Shown here one piece after another: positions 25,973 to 33,937 of a stretch of DNA of 64,000 nucleotides. The stretch lies in the NCBI RefSeq assembly GCF_008642375.1, contig NZ_CP029194.1:6193001-6257000 (forward strand), read 5' to 3'. Position numbers and translations under genes: made by a program. Positions within the stretch are counted from its first letter, which is position 1, and every line of letters starts with the position of its first letter. The notes under the pieces were generated by a model. The model had not been told where the DNA came from. It made no database searches and saw only the letters and a list, made by a program, of their open reading frames with translations. This DNA is from Streptomyces venezuelae. GTDB lineage: Bacteria > Actinomycetota > Actinomycetes > Streptomycetales > Streptomycetaceae.

Positions 25973-26014
25973 AGACGTGGTCAAGAGCCGGTCAAGGAGA
26001 GGTACTTGTCGGGT

Positions 26015-26890
26015 TCAGGGCTGTGCGTCGGCGCGGATCGGTACGACGAGGGGGGCCCCGGTCCGCGGGTGCGGGAAGACCTCCACCGGCTGCCGGTAGA
26101 CCCGGCTCAGGACCTCCGCGTCCAGCACCTCGGAGGGCGGACCGGCCGCCTCGATCCGGCCGCCGTGCAGGACCGCGACCCGGTCCGCGTGGGCGGCGGC
26201 GAGCCCCAGGTCGTGCAGGACGACCACCACCGCGTCCCCGGCCGCCGCGCGCTCCCGGCAGACCCGGAGCACCAGTTCCTGGTGGCGCAGGTCGAGCGCG
26301 GCGGTCGGCTCGTCGAGCAGCAGGAGCCCGGTCCGCTGGGCCAGGACCCGGGCCAGCGCGACCCGGGCCCGCTCGCCGCCCGAGAGCGCGGAGAACGGCC
26401 GCCCGGCGAAGGCCTCGACCTCGGTCGCGGCCATCGCGAGCGCGACGGCCGTCTCGTCCTCGTCCTCCCGCTCGGTACCGGCCCAGGGAGCCCGGCCCAT
26501 CCGGACGACCTCGGCGACGGGAAAGGGGAAGGTGAGCGCGGCGGCCTGCGGCAGCACCGCCCGGCGCAGGGCGAGTTCGGCGGCCGACCAGCCGCGGGCG
26601 GCCCGACCTCCGATCCGTACCTCTCCGGCGATCGGGGCGAGATCGGCGGCGAGGGCGGCCAGCAGCGTCGACTTCCCGGCGCCGTTGGGCCCCACCAGGG
26701 CCAGGACCTCCCCGGCCCGCACCCCGATCCCGACGCCGTCGAGCACCACCCGGCCGCCGAGCGCGACCCGCACCCCGACCGCCTCGGCGACGAGCTCGCC
26801 GCGCGCGGCGGGGGAGGGGAGCGACCGGGCGCGCCGGTGCGGAAGCAGCCCCCGGAGCCGTACGGCCGCCATGGATGCCACGGATGTCAT
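26015..26890 (-). CDS. hmuV: Heme ABC transporter ATP-binding protein HmuV
   Basis: A 291-residue ABC ATPase. Walker A GPNGAGKST near residue 68, Q-loop in LPQAAALTF, signature LSGGE, Walker B LLLLDEPTAALD and the switch His in VVLHDLG are all present. TFPFPVAEVVRMGRAPW is typical of FecE/HmuV proteins. About 45 extra residues precede the ABC domain. The ATG overlaps the hmuU stop (ATGA). It is the last gene of the hmuTUV operon and powers heme import. Confidence 0.93.
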   Translation of the reverse strand: MTSVASMAAVRLRGLLPHRRARSLPSPAARGELVAEAVGVRVALGGRVVLDGVGIGVRAGEVLALVGPNGAGKSTLLAALAADLAPIAGEVRIGGRAARGWSAAELALRRAVLPQAAALTFPFPVAEVVRMGRAPWAGTEREDEDETAVALAMAATEVEAFAGRPFSALSGGERARVALARVLAQRTGLLLLDEPTAALDLRHQELVLRVCRERAAAGDAVVVVLHDLGLAAAHADRVAVLHGGRIEAAGPPSEVLDAEVLSRVYRQPVEVFPHPRTGAPLVVPIRADAQP

Positions 26891-27978
26891 GCCCAACCAC
26901 CTTGCCTGCGACGGGTCCTGCGCAGCAGCCAGAAGAAGAACGGGCTGCCGAGGAGGGCGGTGAGGACGCCCAGGGGGAGTTCGGCCGGGACCGCGACCGT
27001 GCGGGCCGCCAGATCGCCGGCCGCGAGGACGACCGCGCCGCCCAGCGCGCTGCCCGGCACCAGGAAGCGGTGCCCGGGGCCGTTCGCCATCCGCAGCAGA
27101 TGCGGGACGAGCAGACCGACGAAGGTGATGATCCCGGCGACCGCCGCCGCCGCCGCGGTGAGCAGCGCCACCACCAGGATCAGCGCGACCCGCAGCCGCT
27201 CCACGTCCACGCCCAGGTGCCGGGCGGGCCGCTCGCCGAGCGCGAGCAGGTCGAGCCTGCGGGAGTGGAAGGGGGCGACGGCCAGACCGAGGAGCGCGCA
27301 GGGCAGCACGGCGAGGACCCTGGGCCAGGTCGCCTGGGCGAGCGACCCGAGCTGCCAGAAGGTGATCTGGGTGATCTGCGCGTTGTCGGCGAAGAAGAGG
27401 AAGAGGCCGATCAGCGCGCCCGCGAAGGCGTTCACCGCGATCCCGGTGAGGATCAGGGTCACGACCTCCGTGCGTCCGCCCGAGCGGGACATCGCGTACA
27501 CGAGCAGCACCGTCGCCAGGCCGGCGACGAAGGCGCAGACGGTCACCGTCCAGTTCCCGAGGAAGGTGAGTCCGAGGGCGATGGCGCCGACCGCGCCGAC
27601 GGCCGCGCCCGCCGAGATGCCGATGACGCCCGGCTCCGCGAGGGGGTTGCCGAACACGCCCTGCATGAGGGCGCCCGCGCAGCCGAGCGAGGCACCGACG
27701 AGGACGGCGAGGACGACCCGGGGGAGCCGGATGTTCCACAGGACGCTCTCGGCCGTGCGGTCGAGTGCGTGCCCGCCGAGCCCGATCCGGTGCCGGCCGG
27801 AGGCGAGGACGTCACCGAGCGGGATCTCGTACGCGCCGGTCCCGGCGGAGAGGAGGGAGAGGAGGAGCAGGGCGGCGAGGAGCGAGAGGGTGAGGACGGT
27901 GGACCGGCCGCGCCGTCGGCCGGGCGGCCGCGTCGCCGGGGGTTCCGGCGTGGCGGGGGCCTCCGGGAGCGCCGTCAC
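26887..27978 (-). CDS. hmuU: Heme ABC transporter permease HmuU (FecCD family)
   Basis: A 363-residue permease with about ten membrane helices. The FecCD signatures LPRVVLAVLVGASLGCAGALMQ and NPLAEPGVIGISAGAAVGA are present, and the coupling segment LGERPARHLGVDVERLR contacts the ATPase. The GTG start overlaps the hmuT stop (GTGA), and its own stop overlaps hmuV. A short polar, Pro/Arg-rich leader precedes the first helix. Confidence 0.94.
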   Translation of the reverse strand: MTALPEAPATPEPPATRPPGRRRGRSTVLTLSLLAALLLLSLLSAGTGAYEIPLGDVLASGRHRIGLGGHALDRTAESVLWNIRLPRVVLAVLVGASLGCAGALMQGVFGNPLAEPGVIGISAGAAVGAVGAIALGLTFLGNWTVTVCAFVAGLATVLLVYAMSRSGGRTEVVTLILTGIAVNAFAGALIGLFLFFADNAQITQITFWQLGSLAQATWPRVLAVLPCALLGLAVAPFHSRRLDLLALGERPARHLGVDVERLRVALILVVALLTAAAAAVAGIITFVGLLVPHLLRMANGPGHRFLVPGSALGGAVVLAAGDLAARTVAVPAELPLGVLTALLGSPFFFWLLRRTRRRQGGWA

Positions 27979-29000
27979 CTCGGCTCCCCGTACAACTGGC
28001 GGACCAGGGACTTCAGGACCTGGTCGGTGCGCGGGCCGTAGTTGAGGAGGACGCCGTCGTCGACGCTGACGACCCGCTTGGCCGCGCCCGCCGGGGTCTG
28101 GGCGACGCCCGGGAGCTCCATCAGGCCGTCGACCCCGCCGACCGAGTCGAGTCCCTTGCGCATGACGAGGATCGCGTCGGGCGCGGCCTGCGCGAGGGCC
28201 TCGCTGGTGAGCGGGGTGAAGTCCTTCGTCAGGCCGGACTCCTTGCCCGCGTCGACCGCTCCGGCCGCTTCGAGCAGGGAGCTCGCGCCGGACTCGGCGC
28301 CGCCGAGCAGATAGACGGCGGCGGACCCGCGGACGTAGAGGAAGGCGACCCGGGGCTTCTCCGCGTGGTCCGGGAGGTCCTTCCGTACGGCGTCGATCCG
28401 CTCCCGGGTGCGCTCCTGGAGCGCGGTCCCGGCCTCGCGTACGCCGAGGGCGGCGGCGACCGCGTCGATGCGGGTGCCGACGTCCGCGAGCTCCTTGGCG
28501 GGCTTCACGACGACGAGGGGGATGCCCGCGTCCCGGATCTGGGCGACGGCCTCGGCCGGTCCGGTGGTGGACTCGGCGAGGACGACGGTGGGCCGCAGCG
28601 AGAGCACGCTCTCGGCGGAGACGTCATGGGCGCGGGTCACCACCGGGAGGTCCGCGGCCTGTTCGAAGGTCGCGGTGATGTCGCGGGCGACGACCTTCCC
28701 GCCGAGGCCGAGGGTGAAGACGATCTCGCTGAGGGAGCCGCTGAGCGGGACGACCCGCTCGGTCGAGGCGACGGTGACCGTGCGCCCGTCCGCCGAGGGG
28801 ACGGTGACGGGCAGTCGGGGCGCGGCCGGGGCGGCGAGCGGCTCGACCCGGTCGGTGGCGGTGGCGGCCTTGGTGGCGGGAGACCCGCCGGGGGCGGCGC
28901 CACCGCCGGTTCCGCTTCCGCCTCCGTCACCGCAGCCGGTCGCCGCGAGGGCGAGGGCGAGCACTGCTGTCAGCGCTCCCGCGAGGCGAGTTCTGCGCAC
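27975..29000 (-). CDS. hmuT: Heme-binding lipoprotein HmuT
   Basis: A 341-residue substrate-binding lipoprotein; the signal ends in the lipobox AATGC, and a Gly/Ser/Thr-rich spacer follows. The periplasmic-binding type III fold is shown by ERVVPLSGSLSEIVFTLGLG and LRPTVVLAESTTGP. YVRGSAAVYLLGG and the C-terminal DDGVLLNYGPRT are typical of HmuT/ShuT-like heme binders. GTG start. It heads the operon; the iron box at 29074-29092 lies between it and the divergent htaA gene. Confidence 0.94.
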   Translation of the reverse strand: MRRTRLAGALTAVLALALAATGCGDGGGSGTGGGAAPGGSPATKAATATDRVEPLAAPAAPRLPVTVPSADGRTVTVASTERVVPLSGSLSEIVFTLGLGGKVVARDITATFEQAADLPVVTRAHDVSAESVLSLRPTVVLAESTTGPAEAVAQIRDAGIPLVVVKPAKELADVGTRIDAVAAALGVREAGTALQERTRERIDAVRKDLPDHAEKPRVAFLYVRGSAAVYLLGGAESGASSLLEAAGAVDAGKESGLTKDFTPLTSEALAQAAPDAILVMRKGLDSVGGVDGLMELPGVAQTPAGAAKRVVSVDDGVLLNYGPRTDQVLKSLVRQLYGEPR

Positions 29001-29073
29001 CGGACACCGTCCTGTCGTTCGTTCCGTCTGTCGCGTACGGGCCGGAGGGGTTCCGGCCGAAGCGGGGTTCAGC

Positions 29074-29092
29074 TTAGGTTAGCCTTACCTCA
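29074..29092. promoter_or_regulatory. Iron box shared by hmuTUV and the HtaA genes
   Basis: TTAGGTTAGCCTTACCTCA matches 16 of 19 positions of the IdeR/DmdR consensus. It lies in the 127-bp divergent promoter between hmuT (minus) and the first htaA gene (plus), 74 bp from one start and 36 bp from the other. One operator could therefore repress both operons under iron-replete conditions. Confidence 0.9.
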
Positions 29093-29127
29093 CTTGCTAG
29101 CCCGCGACGCCCCCTGGAAGGGGTCCC

Positions 29128-30567
29128 ATGCTGCTGTCCAGACCCGCCCGCGTGCTCGCCGTGGGCCTCTTCGCGGCCCTGCTCGCCGCGCTCGTCCCGG
29201 CCTCGCCCGCCCACGCGGAGAGCCGCACGGTGCAGGGCGGCCGGCTCGACTGGGGCATCAGGTCCTCCTTCCAGAGGTATGTCACCGGGCCCATCGCCCA
29301 GGGGAGTTGGGGCCTCACCGGCGGCGCCGCCACGGTCGGCACCGGCCAGTTCCGCTTCCACTCCGCGCAGGGCTCGTACGACCCCGGGACCGGCGCCTTC
29401 GAAGCCGTCTTCACCGGCGGCGTCCGCTTCACGGGCCACCGCAAGGCGGACGGCACGAACGAACTCGACCTCACCGTCAGCCGCCCCCGTATCGTCGTCC
29501 AGGGCGGCCGCGGCACCCTCTACGCCGACATGGCGAGCAAGGCCAAGGGCAGCGGACGCATGAGCGTCACGGCCCAGGTGCCGCTGGCCACCCTGAACCT
29601 CGGCGGCATCGACATGCGCGGCGGCGGCAGCCCCGTCGCCCTCAGCGGGGTGCCCGCCACGCTCACCGCGCAGGGCGCCGCGGCCTTCGCCGGCTACTAC
29701 CCGGCCGGTACGCAGCTCGACCCCGTCAGCCTCACGGTCGACGTCCAGGCCCCGAAGCAGGCCGCGCCGAGCACCGCGCCGACGGTTGTGCCGACGACAG
29801 GAACCCCCACGAGTCAGTCGCCCACGGCGAGTTCCCCCAGCGAACCTGCGAGCGCCAACGCCCTCAGGACCGCCGCGGTCGACTGGGGCGTCCGCCGGAC
29901 CTTCCGCGAGTACGTCACCGGGGCCATCGCCCAGGGGAAGTGGACCCTCGCGGGCGGTGCCCAGGACGGCGGCGCGCTCTTCCGCTTCCCGGACGGCAAG
30001 GGCACGTACGACGCGGGGAAGCAGACCCTGGACGCGGCCTTCGCGGGCAGCGTCCGCTTCACCGGCGCCCACCTCGACCTCACCCTCAGCGGGGTCACCG
30101 CGACGGTGACCGGCGGCAAGGGCACGCTCAGCGCCGACGTCACCAGCGCCGGGACGACCACGAAGGCCGTGCCCCTCGTCACCTTCACCGCCCGGGACTT
30201 CGCCCCGAAGGACGGCCTCGCCGCCGTCACCGAGGCCGCCGCCACCCTCACCGAGGGCGGCGCCAAGGTCTTCGGCGGGATGTACAGGGCGGGGACCGCG
30301 ATGGACCCCGTGTCGCTCGCCGTCACCGTCGACGCCGCGGCGAAACTGCCCGCGCTCCCGGACCTCGGCAGCGGGGTCACGTCCTCCTCCGCCCCGACGA
30401 AGGTGCCCGCCCCGTCCCCGTCCGCCTCGTCCGCGTCCTCGCCGGCCGCGGCCTCCACGGCCTCCACCGGCACGTACGTCGCGATCGGCGCGGGCGTGTT
30501 CCTCGCCGCCGCGCTCGCGGTCTTCGTCGCCGTACGCCGTCGCCGTACCGGCACCCCCACGGACTGA
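29128..30567 (+). CDS. Surface heme-binding protein with two HtaA domains, membrane anchored
   Basis: A 479-residue exported protein. Signal peptide ends near SPAHAES (residue 31). HtaA domain 1 covers about residues 38-205 (GGRLDWGIRSSFQRYV...) and domain 2 about 248-400 (AAVDWGVRRTFREYVTG...), separated by a Thr/Pro-rich linker. A second Ser/Ala-rich stretch precedes a C-terminal helix (about 448-470) and an RRRR tail, so it is anchored in the membrane. It has no LAxTG motif. HtaA proteins of Corynebacterium bind hemin and pass it to HmuT, which fits the divergent hmuTUV. The ATG follows GGAAGGGG. Confidence 0.92.
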   Translation: MLLSRPARVLAVGLFAALLAALVPASPAHAESRTVQGGRLDWGIRSSFQRYVTGPIAQGSWGLTGGAATVGTGQFRFHSAQGSYDPGTGAFEAVFTGGVRFTGHRKADGTNELDLTVSRPRIVVQGGRGTLYADMASKAKGSGRMSVTAQVPLATLNLGGIDMRGGGSPVALSGVPATLTAQGAAAFAGYYPAGTQLDPVSLTVDVQAPKQAAPSTAPTVVPTTGTPTSQSPTASSPSEPASANALRTAAVDWGVRRTFREYVTGAIAQGKWTLAGGAQDGGALFRFPDGKGTYDAGKQTLDAAFAGSVRFTGAHLDLTLSGVTATVTGGKGTLSADVTSAGTTTKAVPLVTFTARDFAPKDGLAAVTEAAATLTEGGAKVFGGMYRAGTAMDPVSLAVTVDAAAKLPALPDLGSGVTSSSAPTKVPAPSPSASSASSPAAASTASTGTYVAIGAGVFLAAALAVFVAVRRRRTGTPTD

Positions 30568-30593
30568 CCCCTCCCATGGGCTTACCCCGCCGC

Positions 30594-30627
30594 GTACCGC
30601 CCCCTCTCACGTACCGCCCCCTCTCAC
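30594..30627. repeat. 17-bp tandem duplication between the two htaA genes
   Basis: GTACCGCCCCCTCTCAC occurs twice in direct succession (30594-30610 and 30611-30627). The rest of the 139-bp spacer is C-rich with no clear stem-loop, so the two HtaA genes may be co-transcribed. Confidence 0.8.
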
Positions 30628-30706
30628 GCATGGCCCCCGCCCCCACGCCCCTCCCGCGCGCACCCCCTTGCGCCGCCCCCGCGCACCACCTAGGAGAACC
30701 CCCGAC

Positions 30707-32362
30707 ATGGCCACCCCCTTGCGCCGATCCGTCACCCTGGCCGCCGCCGTCGCCACGGCAGCCGCCCTCGGCACGGGCGCCGTCGCCCTGGCCCTGCCCG
30801 CCTCGGCGGCCGACGCCGCGCCCCCGATGGCGCTGAGCGACGGCACCCTGGACTGGGGCATCAAGCAGTCCTTCCGTACGTACCTGGCGCAGCCCTTCGC
30901 GCACGGCAAGACCACGCTCGAAGGCGGTGCGAAGCAGGCCTCCGGCAACGGCGTGTTCACGTTCGTCGACGGAACCGGCACGTACGACACGGGCACGCAC
31001 GCCACCGCCAACTCCTTCAAGGGCGGCGTCCGCTTCGAGGCCCACTCGGGCGCCCTCGACATCCGGATCTCGGACGTCCGTCTCACGACGAAGGGCTCGG
31101 CCGCGCCGACCGGCGAGATCCTCGCGGACGTCGTCACCAAGGAGAAGGACGGCTCCGTCAGCACCCGCGACGACATCGCCTTCGCGGCGCTCGACATGAG
31201 CAACGTCCGGCCGGCCCAGGGCGCGGGCGGCGCCATGGTGTTCAAGGACATACCGGCGAAGCTGACGAAGGACGGCGCCGCGGCGTTCGCCGGCTTCTAC
31301 AAGGAGGGCGACGCACTCGACGCGGCCACGCTCACCGTGAAGGCGGGCGCCCGGCCCACGACCCCGCCGCCGCCGACGACGCCGACCACCGGGACCCCCA
31401 CCACGCCGACCACCCCGCCCGTCACGCCGACGACCACGGCCCCGACGACCGCTCCGACCACGACGGCGCCGACGTCTCCCGCACCCACCACCACGGCCCC
31501 GACGTCGCCGGCCCCGACCGCGACGGCCCCCACCACCACCGCCACCCCCACGACGCGGCCGCCGACCGACCCCGCCGCCGGCGTCGTCGACGGCCGGCTC
31601 ACCTGGGGCGTCAAGCAGAGCTGGCAGCGGTACGTCGGCGAGATGTGCGGCGGCTCCGTCACCGCCTCCGGCGGCGCCGTGAAGCGGGGCTCCGCCTACG
31701 ACTTCGGCTTCGTCAAGGCCGACCTGGACGCCGACGCCCGCAAGGCCGAGGCCGCCTTCTCCGGCAAGGTCGCCTTCGTCTGCGCCGCGCACGGCATCGA
31801 CTGGACCGTCACCGACCTGAAGGTCAGGGCGACCGGCACCACCGGCACCCTGACCGCCGACGTCACCAGCGCCGCGGGCGAGCGGAACGACGTGGCCCTG
31901 GCCGACCTGGACCTGTCCAAGGCCGACTGGACCGTGAACAAGGGGCTCGTCACCCTCGCCGGCCTGCCGGCGAAGCTGACGGCGGCCGGCTCCGCCACGT
32001 TCAGCGCCCCGGGCGGCCAGGGCGGCTACCCCGCGGGCACCGAGATGGACCCGGTGACCGTGACCCTCGCGGCCGACGAGGGCGCCTCGCTGCCCTCGGC
32101 CTCCGGCGGCTCTGCCGGCACCGGCGGCTCGGGCACGGCCGGCGGCTCTTCCACCACGGGCGGAGCAGGAACCGTCGGAGGCGCGGGCACCGTCGGAGTC
32201 GCGGGCACCGTCGGCGGCTCCGGTTCCGTCGGCGGCTCCGGCGCCCTCGCCGCCACCGGCTCGGGCACCCCGACCGGCCTCCTCCTCGCCGCCTCCGGTC
32301 TGCTCGCGGGCGCGGGCGCAGTCGCGGTCATCGCCGTCCGCCGCCGCGCCACGGAGTCCTGA
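30707..32362 (+). CDS. Surface heme-binding protein with two HtaA domains and LAATG cell-wall sorting signal
   Basis: A 551-residue exported protein. The signal peptide ends around LPASAADA (residue 35). HtaA domain 1 is about 45-220; a roughly 80-residue Thr/Pro/Ala repeat linker (TTAPTSPAPT type) follows; HtaA domain 2 is about 300-460 and has an unusual Cys pair (EMCGGS, FVCAAHG). A Gly/Ser/Thr repeat leads to LAATG at 514-518, a hydrophobic helix and RRR tail: a class E sortase signal. It would sit covalently on peptidoglycan, outside its membrane-bound sister, as a first heme acceptor. AGGAG lies 10 bp before the ATG. Confidence 0.92.
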   Translation: MATPLRRSVTLAAAVATAAALGTGAVALALPASAADAAPPMALSDGTLDWGIKQSFRTYLAQPFAHGKTTLEGGAKQASGNGVFTFVDGTGTYDTGTHATANSFKGGVRFEAHSGALDIRISDVRLTTKGSAAPTGEILADVVTKEKDGSVSTRDDIAFAALDMSNVRPAQGAGGAMVFKDIPAKLTKDGAAAFAGFYKEGDALDAATLTVKAGARPTTPPPPTTPTTGTPTTPTTPPVTPTTTAPTTAPTTTAPTSPAPTTTAPTSPAPTATAPTTTATPTTRPPTDPAAGVVDGRLTWGVKQSWQRYVGEMCGGSVTASGGAVKRGSAYDFGFVKADLDADARKAEAAFSGKVAFVCAAHGIDWTVTDLKVRATGTTGTLTADVTSAAGERNDVALADLDLSKADWTVNKGLVTLAGLPAKLTAAGSATFSAPGGQGGYPAGTEMDPVTVTLAADEGASLPSASGGSAGTGGSGTAGGSSTTGGAGTVGGAGTVGVAGTVGGSGSVGGSGALAATGSGTPTGLLLAASGLLAGAGAVAVIAVRRRATES

Positions 32363-32394
32363 CCGGCACCCCCTCTACCACCACCCCCGACAGG

Positions 32395-32427
32395 CAGGGC
32401 CGCACCCGATTCCCGGGTGCGGCCCTG
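32395..32427. terminator. Terminator after the HtaA genes
   Basis: CAGGGCCGCACCC (32395-32407) pairs perfectly with GGGTGCGGCCCTG (32415-32427) around a 7-nt loop. It lies 32 bp after the htaA stop and just before the PhzF-like gene, separating the two transcription units. Confidence 0.75.
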
Positions 32428-32458
32428 ACCGTCCGTACGTGAGTGGTTGAATTCCGCC

Positions 32459-33127
32459 ATGAACACGACCGCCACTGACATCGACGTCCTCCGGGTCTTC
32501 TGTGCGGGCGACGGCCGCCAGGGCAACGCCCTCGGAGTCGTACGGGACCCCCGGCACCACCCCGACGAGGCCTCCCGGCAGGCGCTCGCCAAGGAGCTCG
32601 GCTTCAGCGAGACGGTGTTCGTGGACGACCCGGAGCGCGGGATCGTCGACATCTACACCCCCGGCACGCGGCTGCCGTTCGCCGGATACCCCCTCGTCGG
32701 CGCCGCCTGGCTGCTCGACCTGGAGGTCATCTGCCCGCCTGCGGGCGAGGTGTGGGTGCGCGGGGACGGGGAGTTCACCTGGATCGAGGCGCGCGCCGAG
32801 TGGGCGCCGCCGCGGACCCTCCGTCAGTACGGCTCCGCCGCCGAGGTGGACGCCCTGGAGGTGCCCGAGCCCGGTGAGTGGATCTACGCCTGGGCCTGGC
32901 AGGAGGAGGCCGCGGGCCGGGTCAGGGCGCGGGGCTTCCCGGGGCGCGGCGACGGCATCGACGAGGACGAGGCGACGGGCGCGGCGGCGCTGCTCCTGAC
33001 GGCCGAGCTGGGCCGGGCCCTGAACATCACGCAGGGCCGGGGGTCGCAGCTGCTCACCGCCCCCGGCCCCGACGGCATCGTGGAGTTGGGCGGACGCGTC
33101 CGCCTGGAGAGGACCTTCACGCTCTGA
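32459..33127 (+). CDS. PhzF-family protein with altered active site
   Basis: A 222-residue member of the PhzF/diaminopimelate-epimerase-like fold. The N-terminal motif VFCAGDGRQGNALGVV and the catalytic-type Glu in FSETVFV are normal. The usual GHP motif is AGYP, so His becomes Tyr, and the usual DPxTGSA is DEATGAA, so the Ser becomes Ala. The protein is also shorter than the usual 260-290 residues. ATG 32459 chosen over TTG 32447. The gene is placed between htaA and heme oxygenase but after a terminator; an iron link is not shown. Confidence 0.82.
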   Translation: MNTTATDIDVLRVFCAGDGRQGNALGVVRDPRHHPDEASRQALAKELGFSETVFVDDPERGIVDIYTPGTRLPFAGYPLVGAAWLLDLEVICPPAGEVWVRGDGEFTWIEARAEWAPPRTLRQYGSAAEVDALEVPEPGEWIYAWAWQEEAAGRVRARGFPGRGDGIDEDEATGAAALLLTAELGRALNITQGRGSQLLTAPGPDGIVELGGRVRLERTFTL

Positions 33128-33145
33128 GTGCGGGATCCGCACGCA

Positions 33146-33167
33146 CGGGCCCCTGGTGCGGGGCCCG
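33146..33167. terminator. Hairpin between phzF-like gene and heme oxygenase gene
   Basis: CGGGCCCC (33146-33153) pairs with GGGGCCCG (33160-33167) around a 6-nt loop, in the 45-bp gap between convergent genes. A short bidirectional terminator is likely. Confidence 0.5.
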
Positions 33168-33172
33168 CACGC

Positions 33173-33823
33173 TCACGCGCTCAGCGGGAACTCGACTCCC
33201 AGCTGGTGGAAGACCGCGCTGTTGAAGGCGAAGGCGCGCTTGCACTCGTCGACGATCCGCTGCTTCTCCAGGTCGTCGGCGTTCACGCTGTCGAGCAGCT
33301 CCCGGTAGGCCCGCTTGAACGCGGCCGGGTTGCCGATCTCGTCGAAGACGTAGAAGCGGACGCCGTCGCCCTTGCGTGCGAAGCCCCAGGTCCGCTCCGC
33401 CTTGTCGCGGATGATCTGGCCGCCCGACAGGTCGCCCAGGTAGCGCGTGTAGTGGTGGGCCACATAGCCGGCGGGCCAGTCGCGGGCGCACTCGGCGACC
33501 CGCTCCGCGTACGCGACGGTGGCGGGCAGCGGGGAGACCCCGGCGCGCCAGTCGGCGCCCCGCAGGTGGGCGAGGTCCTGCTCGAGGGCGGTCGTGCGGA
33601 ACAGCTCGGCCTGTATGAACGGCCCGGCGACCGGGTCCTCGCGCAGCGCCTCCGCACCCTCCTCCAGGGCGCGGTACACGAACCACAGCTGCTCCGTGTA
33701 GCGGGCGTAGGCGTCGACGCCCAGGCGTCCGCCCAGGAGGTCACCCATGAAGGACGAGGTCTCCGCCTCCGTGTGCTGCTCGTGCGAGGCGGTACGGATG
33801 AGCGTGGAGAAGGGCGTGTCCAA
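33173..33823 (-). CDS. hmuO: Heme oxygenase (biliverdin-producing)
   Basis: A 216-residue all-helical enzyme that opens heme to biliverdin, CO and ferrous iron. His17 in QHTEAETSSFM aligns with the proximal heme ligand of corynebacterial HmuO, and YLGDLSGGQ is the conserved distal-helix glycine motif. Both are intact. The TTG start is preceded by GGAGG with 6-bp spacing. It completes the island: surface HtaA, HmuTUV import, then cytosolic iron release. A palindrome-flanked iron box lies 46 bp upstream. Confidence 0.95.
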   Translation of the reverse strand: MDTPFSTLIRTASHEQHTEAETSSFMGDLLGGRLGVDAYARYTEQLWFVYRALEEGAEALREDPVAGPFIQAELFRTTALEQDLAHLRGADWRAGVSPLPATVAYAERVAECARDWPAGYVAHHYTRYLGDLSGGQIIRDKAERTWGFARKGDGVRFYVFDEIGNPAAFKRAYRELLDSVNADDLEKQRIVDECKRAFAFNSAVFHQLGVEFPLSA

Positions 33824-33848
33824 GGCGTGCCTCCGAGACCGATGGGAC

Positions 33849-33901
33849 GGGAACCAGTGACGATCCTGCCAAGTTAGGCTTGCCTAAGTCAACTGGTTCC
33901 C
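33849..33901. promoter_or_regulatory. Iron box inside a larger 10-bp inverted repeat, hmuO promoter
   Basis: The core CCAAGTTAGGCTTGCCTAA (33869-33887) matches 14 of 19 positions of the iron-box consensus. It is enclosed by GGGAACCAGT (33849-33858) and its exact complement ACTGGTTCCC (33892-33901). The outer palindrome centre (33875) is within 3 bp of the box centre (33878). The inner box suggests DmdR/IdeR control of heme oxygenase; the outer arms may be a second operator or a cruciform. Confidence 0.8.
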
Positions 33902-33937
33902 GACGTCCTGTCGGTAAAAACCTACCCGTTCGAGGGG

